Assembly: GCF_007097155.1 (NCBI RefSeq)
Contig: NZ_VJWA01000001.1
Location: 248,001-312,000, forward strand
Direction: 5' to 3'
Length of the DNA stretch: 64,000 bases
From: Glacieibacterium frigidum
GTDB lineage: Bacteria; Pseudomonadota; Alphaproteobacteria; Sphingomonadales; Sphingomonadaceae
Part shown: positions 38,807-47,852 of the stretch, in pieces
How positions within the stretch are numbered: the first letter of the stretch is position 1
How the letters are laid out: every line of letters begins with the position of its first letter
Notes under the pieces: model-generated
Database searches by the model: none
The model's input: only the letters and a program-made list of their open reading frames with translations
Told to the model about the DNA's origin: nothing
Program-made: the position numbers and the translations under genes

Positions 38807-38874
38807 GCGTCAGGGCCGTTAAAGTTCACGGACGCCAGCTATCGCCGCGAGGCGGTCTGGCCTAAAGGACGCCC
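38807..38874 (+). promoter_or_regulatory. Possible structured leader hiding the ribosome site
   Basis: GCGTC at 38807-38811 can pair either with GACGC at 38831-38835 (local hairpin) or with GACGC at 38868-38872, which overlaps the AAAGGA ribosome site at 38864-38869. A second GGCC/GGCC pairing (38814-38817 with 38859-38862) supports the long-range form. A small CGCC-GCGA-GGCG hairpin lies between. This resembles a translational on/off switch in front of a methionine/cysteine-pathway gene. It does not match the SAM-II consensus as remembered, so the ligand, if any, is unknown. Confidence 0.3.
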
Positions 38875-40197
38875 ATGACCGACACCCCAGACGAAGCCGA
38901 CCTGACCGGCGTTCCCGGCCGCCGCCGCAAGGTCGCCCAGCAGGCGCGCAGCATCGGCAACCGCAAGCTGCACCCCTCCACCCTGATGATGGGCTACGGC
39001 TTCGACCCGACGCTCAGCGAGGGGTCGCTGAAGCCCCCGATCTTCCTCACCTCGACCTTCGTGTTCGAGAGCGCCGCCGACGGGAAGCGCTTCTTCGAAG
39101 GCGTGACCGGCGTCCGCCCAGGCGGGTCGGAGGGCCTCGTTTATGGCCGCTTCAACGGTCCCAACCAGGAAATCCTCGAGCAGCGGCTGGCGCTGTGGGA
39201 GGATGCGGAAGAAGCCCTCGCCTTCAGCAGCGGCATGTCGGCGATCGCGACGACCTTCCTCGCGCTCGTCAAGCCGGGTGACGTGATCGTCCATTCGGCG
39301 CCGCTGTACGCCGCGACCGAGACGCTGATCGGCCGCATCCTCGGCAAGCTCGGCGTCACCTGGCTCGATTTCCCGGCCGGCGCGACGCAGCCCGAGATCG
39401 AGGCGGTGATGCACGCGGCGAAGGCCAAGGGGCGGATCGCGGCGATCTACCTCGAAAGCCCGGCGAACCCGACCAACGCGCTTGTCGACGTCGAGGCGGT
39501 GCGCGACGCGCGCGCTGCGGTGCTGGGCGGCGGCGACGACCTGCCGCCGATCATCATCGACAACACCTTCCTGGGCCCGATCTGGGCGCAGCCGGGGCGG
39601 CAGGGCGCCGACCTCGTGATCTATTCGCTGACCAAGTACGTCGGCGGGCACAGCGACCTGGTTGCGGGCGGCTGCGTCGGGTCCAAGGCGGCGCTGCTGC
39701 CGGTCCGCATGATGCGCAACACGATCGGCACGATCACCGACCCGCACACCGCCTGGATGCTGCTGCGGTCACTCGAGACGCTCGAGCTGCGCATGTCGCG
39801 CGCCGGCGAGAATGCCGCGACGGTGTGCGCCTTCCTGCGCGATCATCCCAAGGTCGAGCGTGTCGGCTACCTCGGGTTTCTCGAGCCCGGCAGCCGCCAG
39901 CACGACATCTACACGCGCCACTGCCTCGGTGCGGGGTCGACCTTCTCGGTCATCGTCAAGGGCGGCGAAGCGGAGGCGTTCCGGCTCCTCGACAATCTGC
40001 GCCTCGTCAAGCTGGCGGTCAGCCTGGGCGGTACCGAAAGCCTCGCGTCGCACCCGGCAGCGATGACCCATCTGTCGGTGCCCCCGGCGCGCAAGGCCGA
40101 GCTCGGCATCACCGACAGCCTGGTGCGCGTGTCGATCGGCGTCGAGAACGCGCAGGACCTGGTGGCCGACTTCGAACGGGCGCTCGACGCGGTCTAA
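38875..40197 (+). CDS. Cystathionine gamma-synthase/lyase family PLP enzyme
   Basis: 440 residues. Cys/Met-metabolism PLP family: LVYGRFNGPNQEILEQRLA, the cofactor stacking AFSSGMSAIATTFLAL, and the Schiff-base lysine in SLTKYVGGHSDLVAG. It is longer than MetB by an N-terminal ~35 residues. Members include cystathionine gamma-synthase, gamma-lyase, O-succinylhomoserine sulfhydrylase and methionine gamma-lyase; the motif alone does not choose. It may be under leader control (38807-38874). The stop overlaps the acyl-CoA dehydrogenase stop as CTAA. Confidence 0.9.
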   Translation: MTDTPDEADLTGVPGRRRKVAQQARSIGNRKLHPSTLMMGYGFDPTLSEGSLKPPIFLTSTFVFESAADGKRFFEGVTGVRPGGSEGLVYGRFNGPNQEILEQRLALWEDAEEALAFSSGMSAIATTFLALVKPGDVIVHSAPLYAATETLIGRILGKLGVTWLDFPAGATQPEIEAVMHAAKAKGRIAAIYLESPANPTNALVDVEAVRDARAAVLGGGDDLPPIIIDNTFLGPIWAQPGRQGADLVIYSLTKYVGGHSDLVAGGCVGSKAALLPVRMMRNTIGTITDPHTAWMLLRSLETLELRMSRAGENAATVCAFLRDHPKVERVGYLGFLEPGSRQHDIYTRHCLGAGSTFSVIVKGGEAEAFRLLDNLRLVKLAVSLGGTESLASHPAAMTHLSVPPARKAELGITDSLVRVSIGVENAQDLVADFERALDAV

Positions 40198-41339
40198 TTG
40201 GTCTCGCGCAGCAGCTCGCGGGCGATGATGACGCGCATGATCTCGTTGGTGCCTTCGAGGATCTGGTGGACGCGCAGGTCGCGGAACAGCCGCTCGACCG
40301 GATAGTCCATCAGATAGCCGTAGCCGCCGTGCAGCTGCAGCGCATGGTTAGCCACCGCGCTTCCGGTGTCGGTAGCGAGGCGCTTGGCCATCGCGGCGAA
40401 CTTTGTCTTGTCGGGCGCCCCGGCGCTGACCTTCGCGGCGGCGGCATAGAGCAGCGTGCGCGCCGCCTGCAGGTCGGTTTCCATGTCCGCCAGCTTGAAC
40501 TGCGTCGCCTGGAAGTCGGCCACCGCCTTGCCGAACTGGCTGCGCTGGCGCGTGTAGGCGATCGCCTCGTCGAGCGCGCGCTGCCCGCCGCCGAGTGAGC
40601 ACGCGCCGATGTTGAGGCGGCCGCCGTCGAGGCCGGACATGGCGATCTTGAAGCCTTCGCCCTCGGCCCCCAGCCGGTTCGCGACGGGCACGCGGACGCC
40701 GTCGAAATTGACCTGCGCGGTCGGCTGCGAATGCCAGCCCAGCTTGCGTTCGGGCGCGCCGAAGCTGACGCCGGGCATATCCTTGTCGATGACAAGGCAC
40801 GAGATGCCGCGCGGGCCCGGCTCGCCGGTGCGTACCATCGTGACATAGACTTCGTTCGCGCCGGCGCCCGAGATGAACGCCTTGCTGCCGGTCACGACAT
40901 AATCGTCGCCGTCGCGGATCGCCGTGGTGCGCAGCGCCGCGGCGTCGGAGCCCGAGCCCGGCTCGGTCAGGCAATAGCTCGCGATGCGGTCCATCGGCAC
41001 GAGGCTGGGCAGGTAGCGCGCCTTGACGTCGGCGTCGCCGAAGCTGTCGATCATCCACGCCGCCATGTTGTGGATCGAGATGAACGCGGAGGTGCTGGGG
41101 CAGCCATAGGCCATCGCCTCCATGATCAGCGCCGCCTCCATGCGGCCGAGCCCGATGCCGCCGCTGGCCTCCGACACGTAGATCGACCCGAAGCCGAGTG
41201 CCGCCGCCTCGCGGATCGTGTCGCGGGGGAAGATGTGCTCCTCGTCCCATTTCGCCGCAAACGGCGTGATGCGGTCGGCGGTGAAGCGCCGCGCCACCTC
41301 CTGGATTTCGCGCTGGTCGTCGGTCAGGTCGAATTGCAT
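40194..41339 (-). CDS. Acyl-CoA dehydrogenase (short/branched-chain type)
   Basis: 381 residues. The flavoprotein signature CLTEPGSGSDAAAL and the C-terminal catalytic glutamate in LEGTNEIMRVI are intact. The DEEHIFPRDTIREAAALGFG region resembles isobutyryl-CoA dehydrogenase relatives, so a role in branched-chain amino acid breakdown is plausible. No other degradation gene lies nearby. It converges with the transsulfuration gene. Confidence 0.9.
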   Translation of the reverse strand: MQFDLTDDQREIQEVARRFTADRITPFAAKWDEEHIFPRDTIREAAALGFGSIYVSEASGGIGLGRMEAALIMEAMAYGCPSTSAFISIHNMAAWMIDSFGDADVKARYLPSLVPMDRIASYCLTEPGSGSDAAALRTTAIRDGDDYVVTGSKAFISGAGANEVYVTMVRTGEPGPRGISCLVIDKDMPGVSFGAPERKLGWHSQPTAQVNFDGVRVPVANRLGAEGEGFKIAMSGLDGGRLNIGACSLGGGQRALDEAIAYTRQRSQFGKAVADFQATQFKLADMETDLQAARTLLYAAAAKVSAGAPDKTKFAAMAKRLATDTGSAVANHALQLHGGYGYLMDYPVERLFRDLRVHQILEGTNEIMRVIIARELLRETN

Positions 41340-41457
41340 GGCCGCTTCCTATCGCGTCGGCCGCGCGCCGTCACCCACCGGATGCCGCGTCCGAAAGTCG
41401 CCAGACGGCTCCGCGCCGCAAGCCTAGGCAGGCGGCGTCCAACCGGAGCCCCCTGCC

Positions 41458-41925
41458 ATGACCTTCCGCATCCTCGCCCTCGACCCCGCGCCGTTCGTGC
41501 CGCTGTTCGCGCTGTCCGACGCCGAGCTGGCGGCGCGCGACATCGTGCGGGCGACCGCGACCAGCGACACCGGCTTCCCGTGCCGGGTCAGCCTGGCCGA
41601 CGCCGCGACCGGCGAAGAGCTGTTGCTGCTCAACTACGAACACCTCCCCGTCGCGTCGCCGTACCGCAGCCGCCACGCAATCTATGTCGGCAGGCACGCG
41701 GTGCGCGCCGAGCCGGCCCCGGGCAGCGTGCCGCCGTACATCGAGCGCCGCCTGATCTCGGCGCGCGCCTTCGACGCCGCGGGGATGATGACCCGGGCCG
41801 ATGTCGTCGAGGGCGCAGCGGTCGCGGAGACACTCGACGCCTGGCTGAACGATGCGAGCACCGCGCATGTCGACCTGCACAGTGCGCGCCCGGGCTGTTT
41901 CCTCGCGCGCGCCGTCGCCGCCTGA
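41458..41925 (+). CDS. DUF1203 domain protein
   Basis: 155 residues. The pattern DPAPFVPLFALSDAELAARDIVR, GFPCRVSL, and NYEHLPVASPYRSRHAIYV matches DUF1203, a small cytoplasmic family of unknown function with conserved aromatic and histidine residues. It diverges from the dehydrogenase and precedes the AMP nucleosidase gene by 40 bases on the same strand. Confidence 0.83.
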   Translation: MTFRILALDPAPFVPLFALSDAELAARDIVRATATSDTGFPCRVSLADAATGEELLLLNYEHLPVASPYRSRHAIYVGRHAVRAEPAPGSVPPYIERRLISARAFDAAGMMTRADVVEGAAVAETLDAWLNDASTAHVDLHSARPGCFLARAVAA

Positions 41926-41965
41926 CCGACTTTGCGCCGTCACGTGGGTGCGGCTATAGGCGGTC

Positions 41966-43402
41966 ATGACCTCCGCACACATCGTCGACCGCCTGACCAC
42001 CATCCACACCGCCGCGACGCAGGCGTTGCGCGCTGCGCTGCGCGACTATGTCGAGACCGGCACGCCGCCTGACCCGGCGGCGCGCGCGGCGGGGGATTTC
42101 GCCTATCCGGCGCTGACCCTCACCTATCGCGGCGGCGGCGCGCCGCGGATGATGCGGGCCTATGCACGGCTGACGCGGCCCGGCCGCTACAGCGCGACGA
42201 TCACCCATCCCGAGCTGTTCCGCGACTATCTGATCGATCAGCTCGACCTGCTGACCGCCGATTACGACGTCGACATCGACGTCGAGCGGTCGAGCGTCGA
42301 GATCCCTTACCCCTACGTCCTCGACGGCGCCGACGACCTGCGCCTCGACGCGACCGCGGCGATCGAGCTGGCGCGGCATTTCCCGACCACCGACCTCAGC
42401 CATATCGGCGACGAGCTGCCCGACGGTCTGTGGGACGCGTCGCTCAACGTAGAGCGGCCGCTGGCGCTGTTCGACGCGGCGCGCACCGATTTCAGCCTGG
42501 CGCGCCTCAAGCACTACACCGGCACCCCGGCGGATGATTTCCAGCAGTACGTCCTGCTCACCAACTACCACCGCTACGTCGACGAATTCGTGCGCTGGGG
42601 CTGCGCGCAGCTCAAGGACGGGTCGTTCTACGAGACGCTGTCATGCAGCGGCGGCACGGTCATCGGCCAGGACGACCCCGACCCCGCGCGCGCCATCGCC
42701 GACGGGGCGTGGCGGCGGCACCAGATGCCCGCCTATCACCTGACCGCGCCGGGCCGCGCCGGGATCACGCTAGTCAACATCGGCGTCGGGCCGGCGAATG
42801 CGAAGACGATCTGCGACCATCTCGCGGTGCTGCGGCCCGAGGCGTGGCTGATGATCGGCCATTGCGGCGGGCTGCGGCCCAGCCAGGCGATCGGCGATTA
42901 TGTGCTGGCGCACGCCTATCTGCGCGACGACCATGTCCTCGACGACGTGCTGCCGCCCGAGATCCCCGTGCCCGCAATCGCCGAGGTCCAGCAGGCGCTG
43001 CAGGAAGCCGCCGAGGCCGTCACCGGCGCACACGGCGAGACGCTGAAACCCCGGCTGCGTACCGGCACTGTGGTGACCACCGACGACCGCAACTGGGAAC
43101 TGCGCTTCAGCCGCTCGGCGCTACGCTTCAACCAGAGCCGCGCCGTCGCGGTCGACATGGAGTCGGCGACCATCGCCGCGCAGGGCTACCGCTTCCGCGT
43201 TCCCTACGGCACCCTGCTGTGCGTGTCGGACAAGCCGCTGCACGGCGAGATCAAGCTGCCCGGCCAGGCCAACCGCTTCTACGAAGGCGCGATCAGCGAG
43301 CACCTGAACATCGGCATCGAAGCGGTCGACCGCCTGCGCGCGGCGGGTGCACGGCTGCACAGCCGCAAGCTCCGCGCCTTCGACGAGCCGCCGTTCCGCT
43401 GA
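41966..43402 (+). CDS. amn: AMP nucleosidase
   Basis: 478 residues. Hydrolyses AMP to adenine and ribose 5-phosphate. The N-terminal regulatory domain (about 1-170) precedes the phosphorylase-fold domain with NIGVGPANAKTICDHL, MIGHCGGLRPSQ and the AVDMESATIAAQGYRFRVPYGTLLCVSDKPLHGEIK catalytic stretch (only parts quoted here identify it). Length is typical for the bacterial enzyme. The DUF1203 gene is close upstream; a functional link is not evident. Confidence 0.95.
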   Translation: MTSAHIVDRLTTIHTAATQALRAALRDYVETGTPPDPAARAAGDFAYPALTLTYRGGGAPRMMRAYARLTRPGRYSATITHPELFRDYLIDQLDLLTADYDVDIDVERSSVEIPYPYVLDGADDLRLDATAAIELARHFPTTDLSHIGDELPDGLWDASLNVERPLALFDAARTDFSLARLKHYTGTPADDFQQYVLLTNYHRYVDEFVRWGCAQLKDGSFYETLSCSGGTVIGQDDPDPARAIADGAWRRHQMPAYHLTAPGRAGITLVNIGVGPANAKTICDHLAVLRPEAWLMIGHCGGLRPSQAIGDYVLAHAYLRDDHVLDDVLPPEIPVPAIAEVQQALQEAAEAVTGAHGETLKPRLRTGTVVTTDDRNWELRFSRSALRFNQSRAVAVDMESATIAAQGYRFRVPYGTLLCVSDKPLHGEIKLPGQANRFYEGAISEHLNIGIEAVDRLRAAGARLHSRKLRAFDEPPFR

Positions 43403-43421
43403 ACGGCGGCCCGCGTACGGT

Positions 43422-44030
43422 TCAGGCAGCGACCGCCGAGCGGCGGCGACGACGGGCGACGCCGACGAGGCCGAAGCCGGTGATCATCATCGCCCAGGTC
43501 GCAGGCTCGGGGATCGCGCCGATGGTGTGGTTGTCGCTCTCGAAGCCGGTGCCCGACGCAGCCGTGAAGACGATCGAATCGAAGTCGTCGGCGCCGCTGA
43601 AGGCGAAGTTGACGAAGCTCGAACCGCTGAAGTTGCTGCCGACCGTGTAGCTGTAGACCAGCGACGCACCGTCGTAGAACTGAATCGTGTTGCTGGGGTC
43701 CGACGAGGTGATCAGCAGGCCGAAATAGGTCGTCGGCGCAGCGAGGCTCAGCGTGTACGAGCCCGTCGAATCGATGCCGACGTTGCTGTAGGCGCCGGCG
43801 TAGATCGTGCCGTTGCCGAACCCGTAATCATTGACGTTGACGCCGGTGTAGGTGCCGACCGCGCTGGTGAAGCTCTGCACCGAGGTCGACGGCGCGGGCG
43901 GCGCGACATCGAAGGTCTCGACGACGGTGCCGGTGACATAGGCCGGGACTGCGCCATAGCTGACGGTGACGACCGCGGCCGCGGGAGCGGCCATGCCGAG
44001 CAGTGCGAACGCCGTGAGAAGCTGCTTCAT
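43422..44030 (-). CDS. PEPxxWA-CTERM secreted protein 1
   Basis: 202 residues. Signal peptide (MKQLLTAFALLGMAAPAAA), a beta-rich Ser/Thr/Gly body with many aromatic residues, and a C-terminal sorting tail: IPEPATWAMMI, a hydrophobic helix, then RRRRR. Proteins with this tail are handled by an exosortase (EpsH-type) in the inner membrane; no exosortase lies in the window. The ATG at 44030 has GGAG nine bases before it. Probable surface or matrix protein; function unknown. Confidence 0.85.
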   Translation of the reverse strand: MKQLLTAFALLGMAAPAAAVVTVSYGAVPAYVTGTVVETFDVAPPAPSTSVQSFTSAVGTYTGVNVNDYGFGNGTIYAGAYSNVGIDSTGSYTLSLAAPTTYFGLLITSSDPSNTIQFYDGASLVYSYTVGSNFSGSSFVNFAFSGADDFDSIVFTAASGTGFESDNHTIGAIPEPATWAMMITGFGLVGVARRRRRSAVAA

Positions 44031-44149
44031 CGAACGGGACTCCAGAAAACCAATACCCATGGCCTCATGCAGACTCCGTGCCAGATGCTTCACCGTGGAA
44101 GGCAGCGTCGCCACCTATCGAAAGTGTAAACCCTGGTTAACAGTTTGTG

Positions 44150-45256
44150 TCAGACCTTCGCCGCACGCCGCGCGCGCAGGAGCGAGCCCGCAAGCCCGAA
44201 GCCGAGGATCAGCTGCAGCCAGACGCCGGGCTCGGGTACCGCGGCCGCGGGGAAGCCGCTGACGACCAGCCCGCCCATGTAATCCGGGCCGAAGGGCTGG
44301 CTGCTGATGCCCACCCCGATCGCATCGTCGAAGCTGCGCAACGTGTCGCCACCACCGCGCCGCCCGCTGACGTTGTACTGGACCAGCGTGCCGCCCTGCG
44401 ACGCCATTGCGGCGAACAGCGTGTCGCGGCCGTTGGCGCGGCCCGCGGCGACGTTGACGCCGCCCCGGAAGCTGGGGTCGAACGCGAGAAAGGCATCGAG
44501 GAGCGACAGGTCGGACAGGGCGAACACCCGGACCTGCGGGGCAACGTCGCTCCCGGCACCGAGGATGAGCGCCGCGACACCCTCGAAACGCCCGACCGCG
44601 AGCGACATGCCGTTCTGGGGGCCGTCGAACCCGCGGAACTGGGCGAGCAGGTCGTTGGTCACGCCGTCGAAGATCCTGACGAAGCCGTCGCCGGTTGCCG
44701 GGGCGACGATGATGTCGTCGCGTCCGTCGCCACCGAAATCGCCGACCGCGACGGAGACACCGCCCATGAAGCCGAATTCGTAGGCGAAGAAGTTCTGCTC
44801 GACACTGCCGGTGCTGCCGTCGAACACCTTGACGTTCGGGGCGCCGCCGGCACCGGCACCGGTCACCACGTCGGCGCGGCCGTCGCCGTCGAGATCGCCC
44901 GCCGCGACATAGACGCCGCCGGTGAACCCTTCATAGGCCTGGAATGCCAGCAGCGTGTCGCCGGTCGCGCCGTCGATCGCCTGGACGGTGGGTGCGCCGC
45001 CCGGGCCTGCACCGACGACCACATCGGCGGCCCCGTCGCCGTTGATGTCGCCGAGCGCGACGCGGACGCCGCCGGTGGCCTGGGCATCGCCCGCGCGGAC
45101 GTCGCGCAACGGCGCACCGGTGCTGCCGTCGAAGGCCCGGACGCGGGCGTTGGGTCCCGATGCGGTACCGACCGCAAAGCCGACCGGCGACTCGCGCGGC
45201 GCTGCCACGACCGGCACAGCGCACAGTGCGGCGCCCAGAAGAAATACGGTCTTCAT
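44150..45256 (-). CDS. FG-GAP/VCBS-repeat protein with PEP-CTERM tail
   Basis: 368 residues. Signal peptide (ends VPVVAA) then several calcium-loop beta-propeller repeats, visible as DINGDGAADVV, DLDGDGRADVV and DFGGDGRDDII. The C-terminus reads AVPEPGVWLQLILGFGLAGSL and a basic tail, a PEP-CTERM sorting signal. Likely an exported calcium-binding propeller that is anchored or released at the surface. The ATG at 45256 follows an AGGGGAA ribosome site. Confidence 0.87.
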   Translation of the reverse strand: MKTVFLLGAALCAVPVVAAPRESPVGFAVGTASGPNARVRAFDGSTGAPLRDVRAGDAQATGGVRVALGDINGDGAADVVVGAGPGGAPTVQAIDGATGDTLLAFQAYEGFTGGVYVAAGDLDGDGRADVVTGAGAGGAPNVKVFDGSTGSVEQNFFAYEFGFMGGVSVAVGDFGGDGRDDIIVAPATGDGFVRIFDGVTNDLLAQFRGFDGPQNGMSLAVGRFEGVAALILGAGSDVAPQVRVFALSDLSLLDAFLAFDPSFRGGVNVAAGRANGRDTLFAAMASQGGTLVQYNVSGRRGGGDTLRSFDDAIGVGISSQPFGPDYMGGLVVSGFPAAAVPEPGVWLQLILGFGLAGSLLRARRAAKV

Positions 45257-45382
45257 CAACGATTCCCCTGCCTTTGTTTCGGTGGCGCATAGCACGACAG
45301 GGCGGTGCAGTCAGCGACAAGATGCGCAGGTGTAACCGGCGCGCCCGCCGGCGCGAATGCCGTTTCGAGACTTCGACCGGAG

Positions 45383-46060
45383 ATGACGCCCGTGATCCGC
45401 ACCCTGCTTGCCGCTGCCCTGCTGAGCGCGCCCGCGACGGCGGCACCGCTGACGGTCGTCGAACTGTTCCAGAGCCAGGGCTGCTCGTCGTGCCCGCCCG
45501 CCAACGCCAACGTCAACGCGCTGATCGCCAGCCGCCCCGACGTGCTCGCGCTCAGCTATGCGGTGACCTATTGGGACCAGCTCGGCTGGAAGGACCGCTT
45601 TGCCAGCGCCGCGAATACGCAGCGCCAGTGGGACTATGCCAAGGGCCTGCGCCACACTCAGGTCTGGACGCCGCAGGTGGTGATCAACGGCCGCGCCGAC
45701 ATCACTGGGACCAAGGCCGCGCCACTCGCTTCGCTGATCGCCGCGACGCCGCGTGTCGCCGGCCCCGCGCTGACCGTCGCGGGCGGCACCGTCAGCATCG
45801 CGGCGGCGAAGACCGCGGTGCCCGCCGATGTCTGGCTGGTGCGCTACGACCCGCGCACGCAGGAGGTGGCGATCAAGGCCGGCGAGAACGGCGGCCGCAC
45901 CTTGCCCCACCGCAACATCGTCCGCGACCTGACGCGTCTCGGCCGCTGGTCGGGCGCGGCGGCGTCGTTCAAGCTGCCGCCGGCGCCCGCAAGCCTGTCG
46001 ACGGCGATCCTGGTGCAGGCACCGCAGGGCGGCCCGATCCTCGCGGCGGCGCGCGGCTGA
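45383..46060 (+). CDS. DUF1223 thioredoxin-fold secreted protein
   Basis: 225 residues. Signal peptide (VIRTLLAAALLSAPATA) followed by VELFQSQGCSSCPPANAN, a CxxC-containing start of DUF1223, a family with a thioredoxin-like fold. The second Cys pair typical of redox folds is limited to this motif. Periplasmic; function unknown. The start could be ATG 45383 or GTG 45392; the latter has better spacing from GGAG. Confidence 0.85.
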   Translation: MTPVIRTLLAAALLSAPATAAPLTVVELFQSQGCSSCPPANANVNALIASRPDVLALSYAVTYWDQLGWKDRFASAANTQRQWDYAKGLRHTQVWTPQVVINGRADITGTKAAPLASLIAATPRVAGPALTVAGGTVSIAAAKTAVPADVWLVRYDPRTQEVAIKAGENGGRTLPHRNIVRDLTRLGRWSGAAASFKLPPAPASLSTAILVQAPQGGPILAAARG

Positions 46061-46157
46061 GCCGCAAGATTTCGAAAGACGCCGGCTTGGGCGGTGCGAT
46101 GGTCACGGTCATGCTAGGATCGGCGTCGGTCGCATCACGATGGACAGGGGACTACCG

Positions 46158-47024
46158 ATGGCGACGATGGCAGCACCCGACATTCCCGCACCGCCGGCGG
46201 CGCCCTATCTGTTCAAGCGTCACGCGCTGGCGACGCGCATCACGCACTGGGTCAACGCGCTCGCCATCGCCTTTCTGATCGGCACCGGGCTCAACATCTT
46301 CAACGCGCACCCGGCGCTGTACTGGGGCGAGGCGGGCGCGACGACCGACACGCGCGGCCAGTGGCTCGCGATCGGCGCGGTGCAGGGTGCAGGGGGTGAA
46401 CCGCGCGGCATGACGCGCGTCGGACCGGTGACGGTGGACACCACGGGCGTGCTCGGCGTCGCCGGCGGACCCGGCGGGCAGCCGCTGGCGCAGGGCTTCC
46501 CGTCCTGGTCGACCTTCCCCAGCGTCCGCGACCTGGCGACGGCGCGCAACTGGCACTTCTTCTTCGCCTGGATCTTCATCCTGAACGGGCTGCTCTACAT
46601 CGGCTTCGGCCTCTGGTCGGGGCATCTGCGCCACGACCTGCTGCCGCGCCTGAGGGAGCTGCGCGTGTCGAACATCTGGCACGACATCGTCACCCACGCG
46701 AAGCTGAAGTTCCCCAAGGGCGAGGACGCCAAGCGCTATCACATCCTGCAAAAGCTCAGCTACGCGGGCACTGCGCTCGTCGTGCTGCCGCTGCTCGTGC
46801 TGACGGGGCTGGCGATGTCGCCGTCGATGGGGGCGACGACGGGCTGGCTGATCGAGCTGTTCGGCGGGCGGCAGAGCGCGCGGTCGATCCACTTCATCTG
46901 CATGGTGCTGACGGTCGGGTTCACCCTCGTCCACATCCTGATGGTCATGCTGGCGGGGCCGTACAACGAGATCCGCTCGATGATCACCGGCCGCTTCCGC
47001 ATCGATCCGGAGAAGAGCGCATGA
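46158..47024 (+). CDS. Cytochrome b561-type membrane subunit
   Basis: 288 residues with about five hydrophobic helices. Histidines suited to heme b ligation lie in ATRITHWVNALAIAF, NWHFFFAWIF, and SIHFICMVLTVGFTLVHILMV. The class passes electrons between the quinone pool and a periplasmic partner. The next gene, overlapping by ATGA, encodes a YedY/sulfite-oxidase-type molybdoprotein, so this is its probable membrane electron carrier. The ATG at 46158 has AGGGGA seven bases upstream. Confidence 0.87.
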   Translation: MATMAAPDIPAPPAAPYLFKRHALATRITHWVNALAIAFLIGTGLNIFNAHPALYWGEAGATTDTRGQWLAIGAVQGAGGEPRGMTRVGPVTVDTTGVLGVAGGPGGQPLAQGFPSWSTFPSVRDLATARNWHFFFAWIFILNGLLYIGFGLWSGHLRHDLLPRLRELRVSNIWHDIVTHAKLKFPKGEDAKRYHILQKLSYAGTALVVLPLLVLTGLAMSPSMGATTGWLIELFGGRQSARSIHFICMVLTVGFTLVHILMVMLAGPYNEIRSMITGRFRIDPEKSA

Positions 47025-47806
47025 GCCGCATCCTGACCCGCCGCGGGCTGCTGACCACCGGTGCGCTGGGAGGCAGCGTACTGCTCAGCGGCTGCGACGC
47101 GCTGACCCGTTCGCCGGGCATCACCAATGTCGTGCGCAGCGCGGAAGAGGCGACCTATCGCTGGCAGCGGCTGATCGGCCGCGACGCGCTGGCGACCGAA
47201 TATACGCGCGCCGACCTGTCGCCGGTGTTCAAAGCCAACGGCTCGGTCGATCCCGACGACGAGGCGTATCGTGCGCACGCCCGCGCCGGCTTCGCCAACT
47301 GGCGGCTGAAGATCGACGGCCTCGTCGAGCGGCCGGCGGACATCAGCCTGGCGGACCTGCGCCGCCTGCCGGCGCGCACCCAGATCACGCGGCACGACTG
47401 CGTCGAGGGGTGGAGCGCGATCGGCGAATGGGCGGGGCCGCAGCTGGGCACCTTGCTCAAGACGGTCGGGCTCAAGCCCAACGCGCGCTACGTCGTCTTC
47501 CACTGCGCCGACAAATATAGCGGCGAAATCTCGAAGGGCGGAATGCAGTCGAGCGGTATGTATTACGAGAGTATCGACCTGGTCGACGCCTTCCACCCTC
47601 AGTCCATCCTGGCGACGCGGATGAACGGCGCGCCGCTGCCGGTCGCCTATGGCGCGCCGATTCGCCTGCGCGTCGAACGCCAGCTCGGCTACAAGCACGC
47701 CAAATATGTGCAGCGGATCGAGGTGGTCGAGAGCTTTGCCAACATGGAGCTCGGCAAGGGCGGCTATTGGGAAGACCGCGGCTACGAATGGTATGCGGGC
47801 ATCTGA
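47021..47806 (+). CDS. Molybdopterin-dependent oxidoreductase (SUOX/YedY fold), Tat lipoprotein
   Basis: 261 residues. The N-terminus combines a twin-arginine motif (TRRGLLTTG) with a lipobox (LLSGC), so it should be exported folded and lipid-anchored. The cysteine that ligates molybdenum is in RHDCVEGWSAIGEWAGP. The dimerisation domain of true sulfite oxidase is absent, as in YedY/MsrP. With the cytochrome b561 partner it forms a two-gene respiratory unit. MsrP reduces methionine sulfoxide, but here the substrate is open. Confidence 0.9.
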   Translation: MSRILTRRGLLTTGALGGSVLLSGCDALTRSPGITNVVRSAEEATYRWQRLIGRDALATEYTRADLSPVFKANGSVDPDDEAYRAHARAGFANWRLKIDGLVERPADISLADLRRLPARTQITRHDCVEGWSAIGEWAGPQLGTLLKTVGLKPNARYVVFHCADKYSGEISKGGMQSSGMYYESIDLVDAFHPQSILATRMNGAPLPVAYGAPIRLRVERQLGYKHAKYVQRIEVVESFANMELGKGGYWEDRGYEWYAGI

Positions 47807-47811
47807 GAAAC

Positions 47812-47846
47812 AGGCACGGCCCGCGCCCCCGGCGCGGACCGTGCCT
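47812..47846. terminator. Two-way hairpin terminator
   Basis: A 16-base stem with one mismatch (47812-47827 with 47831-47846) and a 3-base loop lies between the convergent stops at 47806 and 47853. No T-run follows, so termination strength is uncertain, but its position and symmetry suit both transcripts. Confidence 0.65.
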
Positions 47847-47852
47847 GCCGGA

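Noticed and set aside
38807-38874. Canonical SAM-II riboswitch
   Set aside because: The loop and downstream conserved segments I recall for SAM-II are not matched, although the pairing logic and gene context are similar. Kept only as a possible leader structure.
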